From JBBBNV01 sp037137075 (GTDB lineage Bacteria > Bacillota > Bacilli > Paenibacillales > NBRC-103111), in assembly GCF_037137075.1 (NCBI RefSeq), contig NZ_JBBBNV010000001.1, positions 186,001-250,000 of the forward strand: DNA of 64,000 nucleotides, written 5' to 3'. Shown piece after piece: positions 8,095 to 15,881 of this stretch (the first letter of the stretch is position 1; each line of letters begins with the position of its first letter). Under the pieces are notes generated by a model. That model had not been told where the DNA came from and ran no database searches. It saw only the letters and a program-made list of their open reading frames with translations. Both the position numbers and the translations under genes were made by a program.

Positions 8095-8277
8095 TTAATC
8101 CACTTCGATTATAAAAATTACATAATATATATTATGTAAACTAAATGACCCGACACTTAACGATTCCCGGACAACTGTAAAAAGCAAGTGTACGCCCACC
8201 GCCGCTGCGATGGCTGGACCAACTGCTGCGATGACTGTATTCGCACGTTTAACCGCTTCGGACAAATATGGCTGCAC
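8095..8277 (-). CDS. Small hydrophobic hypothetical protein, 3' end running through the dif-like site
   Basis: A 60-codon frame starts at GTG 8277 behind CAGGAGGGC and encodes MQPYLSEAVKRANTVIAAVG, then an Ala/Val-rich membrane-like segment. The last 17 codons (SFSLHNIYYVIFIIEVD) are encoded by the AT-rich dif-like sequence and its flank, so the natural C-terminus may have been replaced when that site was joined here. Function unknown. It could be a remnant. Confidence 0.4.
   Translation of the reverse strand: MQPYLSEAVKRANTVIAAVGPAIAAAVGVHLLFTVVRESLSVGSFSLHNIYYVIFIIEVD
8115..8142 (+). other. dif: dif-like Xer recombination site
   Basis: The last 19 bases (AATATATATTATGTAAACT) are identical to the right part of the B. 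subtilis dif site as I recall it, including the XerD-type arm TTATGTAAACT and the central region. The left arm differs from the usual Firmicute arm at four positions, but it makes a perfect 22-base palindrome (TTACATAATAT and its complement) with the right arm. Location about 200 bases beyond the 3' end of a tyrosine recombinase gene and near a change in gene-strand bias supports a role in chromosome dimer resolution or Xer-mediated integration. Confidence 0.65.
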
Positions 8278-8344
8278 ATCGTGCCCTCCTGTTTCAAACG
8301 GGGGTTCGAACTACTGAATAATTCAATGGTATGTAATACATGCG

Positions 8345-9280
8345 TTACATCAGCTTCGGAATTTTGACCTTGCCCATGGCCTCGACCAGCTGCTGATTCG
8401 CAACGTGCGTGTAAATTTGCGTGGTTTCAATGCTCTGGTGCCCGAGCAGCTCCTGCAGTGTGCGGATGTCGGTACCGCTGCGGATTTGATTCGTGCCGAA
8501 CGAATGCCGAAGCTTGTGGCTGGAAAATTTGAGCCCGGCCAGCTCCGGCCGGCTGTGCTTCATTTTCTCGAAGGTAGATTCCGCGATATGCTGGATCATA
8601 CGCCTGGAGATTCGCCGGCCGAACTGGGAGACGAACAAGGCCTGCTCATTGCCCGACCTCGGTTCAATTCGCTGCCGGATCACCTCGCTGATGAGATCAT
8701 AAAGCGATTCCTGCAGCGGGATGACCCGCCACTTTCTCCCTTTTCCCAGCACATGCAAATTTCTGTTCGCCTGCACATCGCCGATATTCAAACGATGAAC
8801 CTCTCCCACCCGCAGTCCCGCATAAGCCATCAGCATCAGGATTACGAGGTTGCGGCAGTAATACTTGCCTTCCATTTCCCGCAAATACGTTTCCAGCTGC
8901 CTCTCTTCCAGGTAGACTGGTGTGCGGTTCTTCTCTTCCTTCGCCTTGTTGACCTCCAGGGCCGGGTTAGCCTGCACAAGCTGCATATCGATAAGCGCAC
9001 GGAAAAAAGCCCGAATCCCCGCAAGCGCACGATTCCTCGCCCCATCTCCTACTCCCCGCTGCATCAAAAGCGCGATGTGCTTCAAAATGTCCGGCTTCTT
9101 GACCGCTCCGATCGGCTTCGGGTGGATCGTCGCAAGAAAGCCCTTTGCCTCATCAAGATACGCCTGCTGTGTTGAGGCCGTCATCCCGCTCGTTTTCATC
9201 GAAATGAGAAACAGCTCCAGCTCCTCTTGATAGACTTCGCTGACCAAATGTCTTGTCTCAGCATCCGGCTTCGTCCGCAT
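8345..9280 (-). CDS. XerC/XerD-type tyrosine site-specific recombinase
   Basis: The 311-residue length is typical of Xer proteins. An N-terminal SAM-like core-binding domain (about residues 15-110) precedes the catalytic domain with all active-site residues: R157 (YAGLRVGE), a lysine in GKGRK near 180, H255 and R258 (SSHKLRHSFGT), H281 (ELLGHQSIETT) and nucleophile Y290 (QIYTHV). It cuts and rejoins DNA at short inverted-repeat sites through a 3'-phosphotyrosine link. AAAGGAGG precedes ATG 9280. Copies of TTATGTAAACT lie on both sides (8115-8142, 9730-9757, 10088-10115), so these are its likely substrates. Whether it is the housekeeping CodV/RipX partner or an accessory enzyme cannot be told from sequence. 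Confidence 0.92.
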   Translation of the reverse strand: MRTKPDAETRHLVSEVYQEELELFLISMKTSGMTASTQQAYLDEAKGFLATIHPKPIGAVKKPDILKHIALLMQRGVGDGARNRALAGIRAFFRALIDMQLVQANPALEVNKAKEEKNRTPVYLEERQLETYLREMEGKYYCRNLVILMLMAYAGLRVGEVHRLNIGDVQANRNLHVLGKGRKWRVIPLQESLYDLISEVIRQRIEPRSGNEQALFVSQFGRRISRRMIQHIAESTFEKMKHSRPELAGLKFSSHKLRHSFGTNQIRSGTDIRTLQELLGHQSIETTQIYTHVANQQLVEAMGKVKIPKLM

Positions 9281-9719
9281 CGGCCGCCATCCTCCTTTGA
9301 TGTAACCATCCTACTAATTATCTTCTTAAATTATAATGGAACTGAGCTTAAATTGCACTAAATTCATATTTAATGCAATTATTTTGTGTATAAATTTCAC
9401 ACCGCAGCAAGACATCCCTGTGGCAATTGGCATAGTGCCTTAGTCGTGCCGTAGTCTCCTCGCTCGTTCGGCTTAACCGCCCCCGTGCAGTTATTGTCTA
9501 AAAAATACACGGCATCCCGCCGACAATAAATCACGATTTTTTACACCTTTTAGCCGAAGCGCGCTTTGTGGTTTGTATAGCTGTTATCACCGCATCAGCA
9601 TGTCGAGGCGTGTCCCTTCTTCATGCGGCAGCATTCTACATTAATGTAAAACATGATTTACAACATCATGCCTTTCTTAACTTGATAGCGAATAAGGCGG
9701 AATATGCGGAAGGATGAAC

Positions 9720-9748
9720 TTGAATCGAAAATAAACATAAAATATATT
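9720..9748 (+). promoter_or_regulatory. Promoter of the T-box leader, overlapping a Xer half-site
   Basis: TTGAAT (9720-9725) and TATATT (9743-9748) have an optimal 17-base spacing. The -10 box lies inside the second dif-like site, so recombinase binding there could occlude RNA polymerase. Transcription would start near 9755 and enter the T-box leader. Confidence 0.55.
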
Positions 9749-9757
9749 ATGTAAACT
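9730..9757 (+). other. Second dif/Xer-like site
   Basis: The last 16 bases (ATATATTATGTAAACT) match the Firmicute dif right arm and centre exactly. The left arm (AATAAACATAA) is degenerate. Same orientation as the sites at 8115 and 10088. Confidence 0.5.
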
Positions 9758-10008
9758 TATCATTTTTTTATTTCACTTCACATTCTCAAAACTTTGTCGA
9801 AATTACCCCTTTGCAGCCGTGGCGTTGAACCCGTTCTATCCCGAACGGCAGTAAGCGGCACCGACTTATCCCCGATACCGGATACCAATAAGGATCTGGC
9901 AACAGCAGCTCCCGGATATGCTCCGGTGAATGTTGTGCCGCCGGTCAAATTAGGGTGGAACCACGAGCTGAACGCACTCGTCCCTTTACGGACGTGCTGC
10001 GTTTTTTT
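9755..10008 (+). promoter_or_regulatory. T-box riboswitch leader with terminator, no intact target gene
   Basis: The diagnostic T-box core AGGGTGGAACCACGAG is at about 9952-9967, followed by a terminator stem (about 9971-10001) and seven T residues (10002-10008). The upstream part contains several helices, including a long-range pair of GCGGCAC with GTGCCGC. I could not place the specifier loop with confidence, so the sensed tRNA is unknown. T-boxes normally sit directly upstream of an aminoacyl-tRNA synthetase or amino-acid biosynthesis/transport gene. Here only an RBS, an ATG and 13 codons follow before a palindromic Xer-like site. Confidence 0.8.
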
Positions 10009-10047
10009 GCGTTCACATACAACATCACTTGGAGAAATGGAGGCCAC

Positions 10048-10089
10048 ATGCATGGAGATCCCGCTTCATTTCTTTTACTGGCAAAATAG
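10048..10089 (+). pseudogene. 5' stub of the lost T-box-controlled gene
   Basis: TGGAGG lies 5 bases before ATG 10048, and the frame reads MHGDPASFLLLAK and then TAG. The stop codon falls inside the left arm of the palindrome at 10083-10120. This looks like the beginning of the gene once controlled by the T-box, cut off where the Xer-like site was joined. Too short to identify. Confidence 0.45.
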
Positions 10090-10120
10090 TTTACATAAAT
10101 ATTGTTATGTAAACTATTTT
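10083..10120. repeat. 38-base palindrome containing two Xer half-sites
   Basis: Perfect 16-base arms (AAAATAGTTTACATAA and its complement) flank the 6-base centre ATATTG. Each arm contains the 11-base dif arm (AGTTTACATAA / TTATGTAAACT), and an 11-6-11 layout is exactly that of a Xer site. Unlike normal dif it is symmetric, so one recombinase type could occupy both arms. Confidence 0.7.
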
Positions 10121-10417
10121 CGTAGCATGCACCCCGTCCACTGCTCATTCTCCTGCTCCACGAAGCTCCGCACGCAGCTCCCAGCACCCGGTTCGGAAGG
10201 CTCTCATGGAGATGCTCTCCGCCATTTCACGAACATTCATCACGGTTTCCAGCGCGAAAGCTGTCAAAAAGGAACTCCATGAAGGCTATTTTCAGCTTGA
10301 ATCCCCCTATTTTCTTCAATAATTGACGCGTTCTAATTTTTGGTTGCAGGAAATTCCCCCATTTTGTGGAATATGATTTCAGAACAATTTCGGGAAGGAA
10401 GTCGAGGAGAGTAATCC
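10121..10417. other. Intergenic region between the palindrome and the sensor kinase
   Basis: No complete gene. A minus-strand open stretch at about 10145-10270 looks protein-like (for example VMNVREMAESISMRAF) but has no start. The bases around 10160-10180 weakly resemble the dispersed repeat found at 50826 and 61917. Confidence 0.35.
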
Positions 10418-12439
10418 ATGATGCAGCGTCGCTTTTGGGTCGGTTACGTTTTACTTTTTTTTGCTGTCTATTTGGTTTGGATTAGTGTGTGGCACAACGA
10501 TTGGTATATGAAGGCAAACGGAATTAACATCCTGCAGCTGTTGGCTGCCTGTTTTTCAACCCTATGGCTATTTAGCGTTTATCGTTCAAAACCCGAGGCG
10601 CAGTACCGCTTCTGGCTGTATTATGCGCTTGGATCGTTTTGTTATTTGGCGGCCCAAGGCTTCTGGACAATCCATGTGCTGATTTCGGGACAAGAACCGG
10701 AGAATCCCGGTATCGCCGAGCTGCTCTGGATGCTCCAGTACGTTTTTTTTATGGTCGGTCTCAGCCGACAGGTCAAGCAGGCGCGGAAGCGCTACTCCGC
10801 AATTCGCTTTTTACTCGATATTTTACTCCTGGTTACAGCACTTCTCTGCTTTTTTTGGCACAATCTCGCAGATACTCTGGAAGCACCGACACCGGAATCC
10901 ATCGGATATACCATCTATTATATTTTTTGCTCCACGGCTAATGCTGCGGTGCTCTTCGGGCTGATGCTGCTGTTCTTGTACGACAGGACGGCCGTTTCTA
11001 TCAAAGCAACGTTTGTGCTGATGGTCGGTTTCTTGTCCAAAACAGCCGGCAACACGGTCTATTTATATATCATGCAAGCAAAAGCTCCTTCTCTTTTTCT
11101 TAACGAGCTGCCGGATCTGCTGTGGTTCGCGGGGCTTGTTATATTAGGTCTGGCCTCCTTGTATCCGGACCGGATCGGCTCTGCCGACGCTTACGGCAAA
11201 CAGCGGGTTTCCGCACTCTGGCGGTTCATCCCGTATCTCGGCATTACCCTGCTGTTTATGTTTATCCTGTTTGCCCTCGATGAGCTGACCTCTCTGCTTG
11301 GTACAGTCATCGGCGTGAATCTGCTGGTGCTGCGGCTGTTTCTCAGTATTTACGAGCATGAAGCAACGCAAAAGGAGCTGTATGAGGCTGATCGGAAATA
11401 CCGCAGCTTGGTGGAAAGCTCGCAGGTCGGCGTATTTATGGAGCAGGACGGCCGGTTGATTTACGTCAATCAGTGCCTGGTCGATATTTTTGCCACCAGC
11501 CGGAATGCGCTTCTTGGCCAGCCTCTGCTCCATTCGATTATCCCGGAGGAGCGCGCGGCCTTCTCCGAAGAGCTCCGCCTGCTCGGCAGCGAGGGCGAGC
11601 ACAGCCAGCGGCGCTATTATTCCGGCCATAAAGCCAATGGCGACCTGGTACACCTCGAAATTCAGATGGCGCCGATCGTTTTCCAAGGCCAGCGGGCTAT
11701 TTCGGGCACCCTGCTCGATGTAACGGAACGGAAGGTATCGGAGGAGCTTATCCGGCGTTCGGAGAAGCTGTCGGTTGTCGGCCAGCTTGCAGCCGGTGTG
11801 GCGCATGAGATCCGCAATCCGTTGACCGCTTTAAAGGGCTTCACCCAGATGCTGCGCTCAAGCGGAGATGGGAACAAGCTGTATTACGAGATTATGATGA
11901 GCGAGCTGGATCGCATCAATTATATTGTCAGCGAATTTATGCTTCTCTCCAAGCCCCAGCAGCTGCTGCAGCTGGCTGATCATGACATTCGCCACATTAT
12001 GAGAGGCATACTGCTCCTTGTGGACACGCAAGCCATTTTGAACAATGTATCCATTCATAGCCAGTGGGAAATCGAGGTGCCGAAGGTGGTCTGTGATGAG
12101 AATCAAATCAAGCAGGTGTTCCTGAATCTGTTGAAAAATGCGATCGAGGCCATGAGCGGCGGCGGAGACATCCGCATTAGCTTCGAGCCTCATCCCCGGG
12201 GCCATGTCTGTATTCGTATTGAAGATAACGGCCCCGGCATCCCTCAGGAGCATTTGAACCGGCTCGGCGAGCCGTTTTTTTCCACGAAATCTGCAGGAAC
12301 CGGGCTTGGTTTAATGGTTTGCTACCGGATTATTGAGGCCCATCAGGGCACCCTGACTATTTCCAGTGAAGTGAATCGAGGCACCACCGTTGAAATTATG
12401 CTTCGCATTCACCAGCCGGACGAGCTGGCTGCAGTCTGA
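10418..12439 (+). CDS. Membrane sensor histidine kinase with PAS domain (sporulation-kinase type)
   Basis: The 673-residue protein has a multi-helix membrane region (about residues 1-300), a PAS domain (about 325-440, beginning KYRSLVESSQVGVFMEQDG), a HisKA domain whose H-box GVAHEIRNPLTALKGFTQ places the phosphorylated histidine near residue 462, and a HATPase domain with N-box LNLLKNAIEAM, G1 DNGPGIP and G2 GTGLGL. The H-box closely resembles those of KinA/KinE-family kinases that phosphorylate Spo0F. No response regulator gene is adjacent, as is usual for orphan sporulation kinases, so phosphorelay input is a reasonable inference. GAGGAG precedes the ATG. Confidence 0.9.
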   Translation: MMQRRFWVGYVLLFFAVYLVWISVWHNDWYMKANGINILQLLAACFSTLWLFSVYRSKPEAQYRFWLYYALGSFCYLAAQGFWTIHVLISGQEPENPGIAELLWMLQYVFFMVGLSRQVKQARKRYSAIRFLLDILLLVTALLCFFWHNLADTLEAPTPESIGYTIYYIFCSTANAAVLFGLMLLFLYDRTAVSIKATFVLMVGFLSKTAGNTVYLYIMQAKAPSLFLNELPDLLWFAGLVILGLASLYPDRIGSADAYGKQRVSALWRFIPYLGITLLFMFILFALDELTSLLGTVIGVNLLVLRLFLSIYEHEATQKELYEADRKYRSLVESSQVGVFMEQDGRLIYVNQCLVDIFATSRNALLGQPLLHSIIPEERAAFSEELRLLGSEGEHSQRRYYSGHKANGDLVHLEIQMAPIVFQGQRAISGTLLDVTERKVSEELIRRSEKLSVVGQLAAGVAHEIRNPLTALKGFTQMLRSSGDGNKLYYEIMMSELDRINYIVSEFMLLSKPQQLLQLADHDIRHIMRGILLLVDTQAILNNVSIHSQWEIEVPKVVCDENQIKQVFLNLLKNAIEAMSGGGDIRISFEPHPRGHVCIRIEDNGPGIPQEHLNRLGEPFFSTKSAGTGLGLMVCYRIIEAHQGTLTISSEVNRGTTVEIMLRIHQPDELAAV

Positions 12440-12466
12440 TTGGTTTCCCTCTGCGCCTTCGTGCCA

Positions 12467-14284
12467 TTATTTATTCATATGAAAAGGCACCGTCGCGATA
12501 ACGATATCCTTATGAGCAAACAAGTAGGCCCGAATGAGCAAGCTCGTCTGGTTGTGCAGAATATTTTGCCACCAGTACCGGGTAATAAACTGCGGAATCA
12601 GAATTGTAATATGATCCGTTTCGGCTGTTTTCCACTCTACCGTTTCAATAAACTTATAGAGCGGGCGCAGAATACTGCGGTAGCGGGAACGTAAGGTAAT
12701 GAGCCGTACACCGGGGTTCCACTCCTCCCAGCGCTGCTCCATCTTGCGGATATCCTCCTCGTCGAAGCCCACATAAACAGCCACAACATTGTCCGTGAGC
12801 GATCGCGCGTAGCTGATGGAATGGAGCACCACACGGGTTATGCCGGCCACCGGCACTACAATGGTACTGCCTTTAATGACCGGCTTATCCTTCGCCAAAT
12901 CGATTCGCAGCTGATCGGCCGTGTTGCGGTAATGAGAGCGAATCCGGTGAAATAGGAAGATGACCAGCGGCAGGAAAATAAACACCATCCACACCTGACT
13001 AAACTTGGTAAAAATAAAAATGAGCGTAATGGTCAAGGTGGTGAGCATCCCTACCGTATTCACCGCAAAACGCCCGATCCAGCCGGACGGTTTATGCTTC
13101 AGCCAACGCACCATCATACCAAGCTGGGACAACGTAAACGGAATAAACACGCCCACCGCATAGAGCGGAATCAGGTTTTCCGTATGCCCGTCAAATACGA
13201 TCACGAGCAGCGCGGACAGCACACCAAGAAAAATAATGCCGTTGGAGAAGCCGAGCCGGTCCCCCCGGGCCATAAACATATTCGGCATAAATTTATCCTT
13301 TGCCAGCATATACGCCAGCAGCGGAAACGCGGAGTAAGCCGTGTTGGCGGCCAGAAATAAAATTAACGCCGTCACGCCCTGTATCCAGTAATAGATAAGG
13401 CCTCGTCCGAAGGTCGCCTCAGCGATTTGAGAAACGACCGTCTCCTTCATTTGCGGAGTGATCCCGTACCAATAAGCCAGCAGGCTGATTCCGATAAACA
13501 TGATTCCAAGAATTAATCCCATCATCAGAAGGGTCTTGGCTGCATTACGCTCGGCGGGCTGCCTGAAGTTCGGAATCGCGTTCGATACCGCCTCTACGCC
13601 GGTCAGAGCGGAGCAGCCGGAGCTGAACGCCTTCAGCAGCAGAAACAGGCTGATGTTCGATACTGCAGCCCCCAGCTCCGGCACCTCCGCATGTCCCCCG
13701 CCCAGCGCGTATTTCATCGTTCCGCTTATAATCAGCACGAAAATCGAAAGGACGAACAAATAAACCGGAATCGCCAGAAAAGAAGCCGACTCTGTGATCC
13801 CGCGCAGGTTCATAAGGGTCAAGAACATGATCATCACCAGCGCGATGAGCACACGGTGGTCGTGCAGCTCGGGGAACGCGGAGGTAATCGCATCCGTTCC
13901 GGCCGAAGAGCTGACCGCTACCGTGAGAATATAATCTACCAGGAGCGAGCCGCCGGCGATTAACCCGGTTGAGGTGCCCAGATTGTCCTTGGCTACGATA
14001 TAAGCTCCCCCGCCCGAGGGGTAGGAGAAAATCGTTTGCCGGTAAGACAGCACCAGAATGGTGAGCAGGCCCAGCACGGCAATCGAGATGGGGATGGAAT
14101 ACCACACCGCGGCAAATCCGGCCGCCATGAGCACAATCAGAATCTGCTCTGTCCCGTAGGCGACGGATGATAGGGCATCTGAGGAGAGCACCGCGAGCGC
14201 CTTCAGCTTGCTGAGCTTTTCCCCCTCCAGCTCCGTTGATTTCATCGGCCGGCCGATCAGGAATCGTTTTAATTTGTTAACCAT
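12467..14284 (-). CDS. kimA: KimA-type high-affinity potassium/proton symporter (APC superfamily)
   Basis: The 605-residue protein closely resembles B. subtilis KimA (YdaO): KRFLIGRPMKS, LAVLSSDALSSVAYGTEQIL, YPSGGGAYIVAKDNLG, FSSGCSALTGVEAVSNAIPNF and RGDRLGFSNGIIFLG. About twelve membrane helices are followed by a cytosolic C-terminal domain (from about residue 455, KGSTIVVPVAGITRVV) that binds c-di-AMP in KimA. It imports potassium at low external concentration. ATG 14284 is chosen because homologues begin here; its ribosome binding site (GGGGGAT) is poor, and a TTG at 14326 has none. The upstream c-di-AMP riboswitch gives a second layer of control by the same signal. Confidence 0.93.
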   Translation of the reverse strand: MVNKLKRFLIGRPMKSTELEGEKLSKLKALAVLSSDALSSVAYGTEQILIVLMAAGFAAVWYSIPISIAVLGLLTILVLSYRQTIFSYPSGGGAYIVAKDNLGTSTGLIAGGSLLVDYILTVAVSSSAGTDAITSAFPELHDHRVLIALVMIMFLTLMNLRGITESASFLAIPVYLFVLSIFVLIISGTMKYALGGGHAEVPELGAAVSNISLFLLLKAFSSGCSALTGVEAVSNAIPNFRQPAERNAAKTLLMMGLILGIMFIGISLLAYWYGITPQMKETVVSQIAEATFGRGLIYYWIQGVTALILFLAANTAYSAFPLLAYMLAKDKFMPNMFMARGDRLGFSNGIIFLGVLSALLVIVFDGHTENLIPLYAVGVFIPFTLSQLGMMVRWLKHKPSGWIGRFAVNTVGMLTTLTITLIFIFTKFSQVWMVFIFLPLVIFLFHRIRSHYRNTADQLRIDLAKDKPVIKGSTIVVPVAGITRVVLHSISYARSLTDNVVAVYVGFDEEDIRKMEQRWEEWNPGVRLITLRSRYRSILRPLYKFIETVEWKTAETDHITILIPQFITRYWWQNILHNQTSLLIRAYLFAHKDIVIATVPFHMNK

Positions 14285-14327
14285 GGCAATGCCATCCCCG
14301 CTTTCTTCGCACCAGATAAACGGCAAT

Positions 14328-14356
14328 AAAAAAACATGCGGATATTGATCCGCATG
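14328..14356 (-). terminator. Expression-platform terminator of the c-di-AMP riboswitch
   Basis: The hairpin CATGCGGAT-CAAT-ATCCGCATG followed by seven T residues on the minus strand lies between the riboswitch and kimA. It is the expected premature terminator used when c-di-AMP is bound. Confidence 0.85.
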
Positions 14357-14380
14357 CTTGCCCGCATGTGTTCATATCCC

Positions 14381-14560
14381 ACTTTACGCTTACGAGGTTA
14401 GCTGTCGGATTCGGGCTGTGGCTGCCCTACGACCATGCCTTGCGGCATTGGCCGATTCACCCCATTAGCGGCTTTGACGCCGCCGGTTGGTTCCCCCGTT
14501 TTTCATAACGAAAATTCAGCTCTGTTCAAAATCCGGTGTTTACAAGAGCTAATCATAAGG
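14381..14560 (-). promoter_or_regulatory. c-di-AMP riboswitch (ydaO/yuaA class) upstream of kimA
   Basis: Conserved ydaO-class segments appear in order on the minus strand: GGGGGAACCAACCGG, then AATGGGGTGAATCGG, GTAGGGCAGCC, CCCGAATCCGACAGC and TAACCTCGTAAGCG. They are followed by an intrinsic terminator and then kimA. In this class c-di-AMP binding turns expression off, so potassium import falls when the nucleotide is high. The exact 5' boundary of P1 is approximate. Confidence 0.9.
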
Positions 14561-14824
14561 GATGCCGGGTGGATCCGTAAAGCCGCGTTAATCGTCATTT
14601 GGATACAAATTTGCGAATGCAGAGCTCATTTCACGCACAAAAAAGTTTGTTTTGTTTCGTTATCGGGTATTATCCCCGATTTGCTTGATTTTGATAAAAG
14701 CGGAAAAGAAGGACGAAAGGCCAATGGAATCTAACAGCTCGGCTGCCCTGAAGCTCTGTTCGGACCGAGCGCTGCTTCGCTGCAAAAGCTATGCCTGCCA
14801 GAACCAGCAGCCCCTTTCTTTCAG

Positions 14825-14854
14825 AAAAAAAAGAGCGCCGCAGCGCTCTTTTTT
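14825..14854. terminator. Bidirectional terminator after the SleB-like gene
   Basis: AAAGAGCGC-CGCA-GCGCTCTTTTTT has an A tract on the left and a T tract on the right, so it can act on both strands. It directly follows the minus-strand cell-wall hydrolase gene. Confidence 0.8.
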
Positions 14855-14870
14855 ACATGCCTTTCCGTTG

Positions 14871-15518
14871 TTAAACGGCAAAAATATGGTTGCCGATTTG
14901 CACAATCTGTTCACGGGACCATATCCAGGACGACGTCGCGGTTTTCGGATTGAAATAGTACAATGCCCCTTTGGACGGATCGTAGCCTCTTACGGCATCC
15001 AATGCCGCGCGATAGGCGGTTTCATCCGGCTTCAGGCGGTACTGGCCGTCATCCACGGCTGTAAATGCGCCGGGCTGTTCAATAATCCCCTGAATCGTAT
15101 TCGGGAACGATAAGGCTGCCAAGCGGTTCATTACCACGGCTCCTACCGCTACCTGACCCTCATACGACTCTCCTCGGGCTTCAGCGTAAATGATGCGGGC
15201 GAGCAAATCAAGTTCATGCTGATTAACGGAAACCTTTTTGAGAATATTCCAGGTCGTTGGGCCTGTGACACCGTCGTTGGTTAACCCGTAATCGGATTGA
15301 AATTGCTTCACGGCCTCGAATGTTACCGGGCCGTAGAACGAGGTAACATTCGTGTTGAAATAGCCCAGGGTTTTCAGCCTGTATTGCAAATCGGGCACAT
15401 CCGGTCCGGAATCTCCGTAACGCAATGTCGCAGGCGCGGCAGCATTGACGGCGGTTGCTGAAACACCCCACAGCATCAGCAGTGCCATCAACAGCGTCAT
15501 CCAGCGTTGCTTCTTCAT
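14871..15518 (-). CDS. SleB-like cell-wall hydrolase (spore cortex-lytic enzyme type)
   Basis: A 215-residue exported protein. A signal peptide covers about residues 1-27 (hydrophobic core LLMALLMLWGVSATAV). A peptidoglycan-binding domain follows (about 32-92, LRYGDSGPDVPDLQYRLKTLGYF). The Hydrolase_2/SleB catalytic domain (about 100-215) contains LLARIIYAEARGESYEGQVA with the catalytic glutamate, VGAVVMNRL and ALYYFNPKTATSSWIW. Such enzymes are lytic transglycosylases acting on cortex during germination or on vegetative wall. No ypeB partner is adjacent, so this may be a SleB/CwlJ relative other than the main germination enzyme. AAGGAGG precedes the ATG. Confidence 0.9.
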   Translation of the reverse strand: MKKQRWMTLLMALLMLWGVSATAVNAAAPATLRYGDSGPDVPDLQYRLKTLGYFNTNVTSFYGPVTFEAVKQFQSDYGLTNDGVTGPTTWNILKKVSVNQHELDLLARIIYAEARGESYEGQVAVGAVVMNRLAALSFPNTIQGIIEQPGAFTAVDDGQYRLKPDETAYRAALDAVRGYDPSKGALYYFNPKTATSSWIWSREQIVQIGNHIFAV

Positions 15519-15881
15519 GTGGTATCATACCTCCTTAGTCTGTCAGCTCGCTGCGGTTGATTGTAGCACACGAAAAGTACCTGCGGAACCCATTTTTAGA
15601 ATTTACATGGAATTACCATGGGAGATCATGAGATATTTATACCATATTTTAATAAATCACTTCTTGCCCTACAGAGAATAATCAATGACGGCCGAGATGG
15701 GCTATAAGCCCTTTAGAAGCCGAAATCCACGGCATTTCCCGTTGAAAATAAAGGTTGAATTGAAAGAAATGCCGTTATCGATGGCATTTTCTCAGCCCCG
15801 CATAAACGGCATTCTGCTAGTCACATTTATTATTAAAATTTATAATGGTTATGGTTCCTCCAACAGAAGCAGATAAAACGT
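15519..15881. other. Intergenic region with a possible terminator
   Basis: AT-rich gap of 363 bases. A hairpin at 15765-15792 (AGAAATGCC paired with GGCATTTTCT) could terminate the minus-strand transporter transcript. Nothing else was recognised. Confidence 0.35.

Noticed and set aside
9630..9665. ACATTAATGT and TTTACA fragments resembling another Xer arm
   Set aside because: Only about 6-7 bases match the TTATGTAAACT arm, with no partner at 11-6-11 spacing.
9794..10282. Plus-strand open frame of 162 codons
   Set aside because: It runs through the T-box core, the terminator and the palindrome. The sequence is explained by RNA structure, and there is no ribosome binding site.
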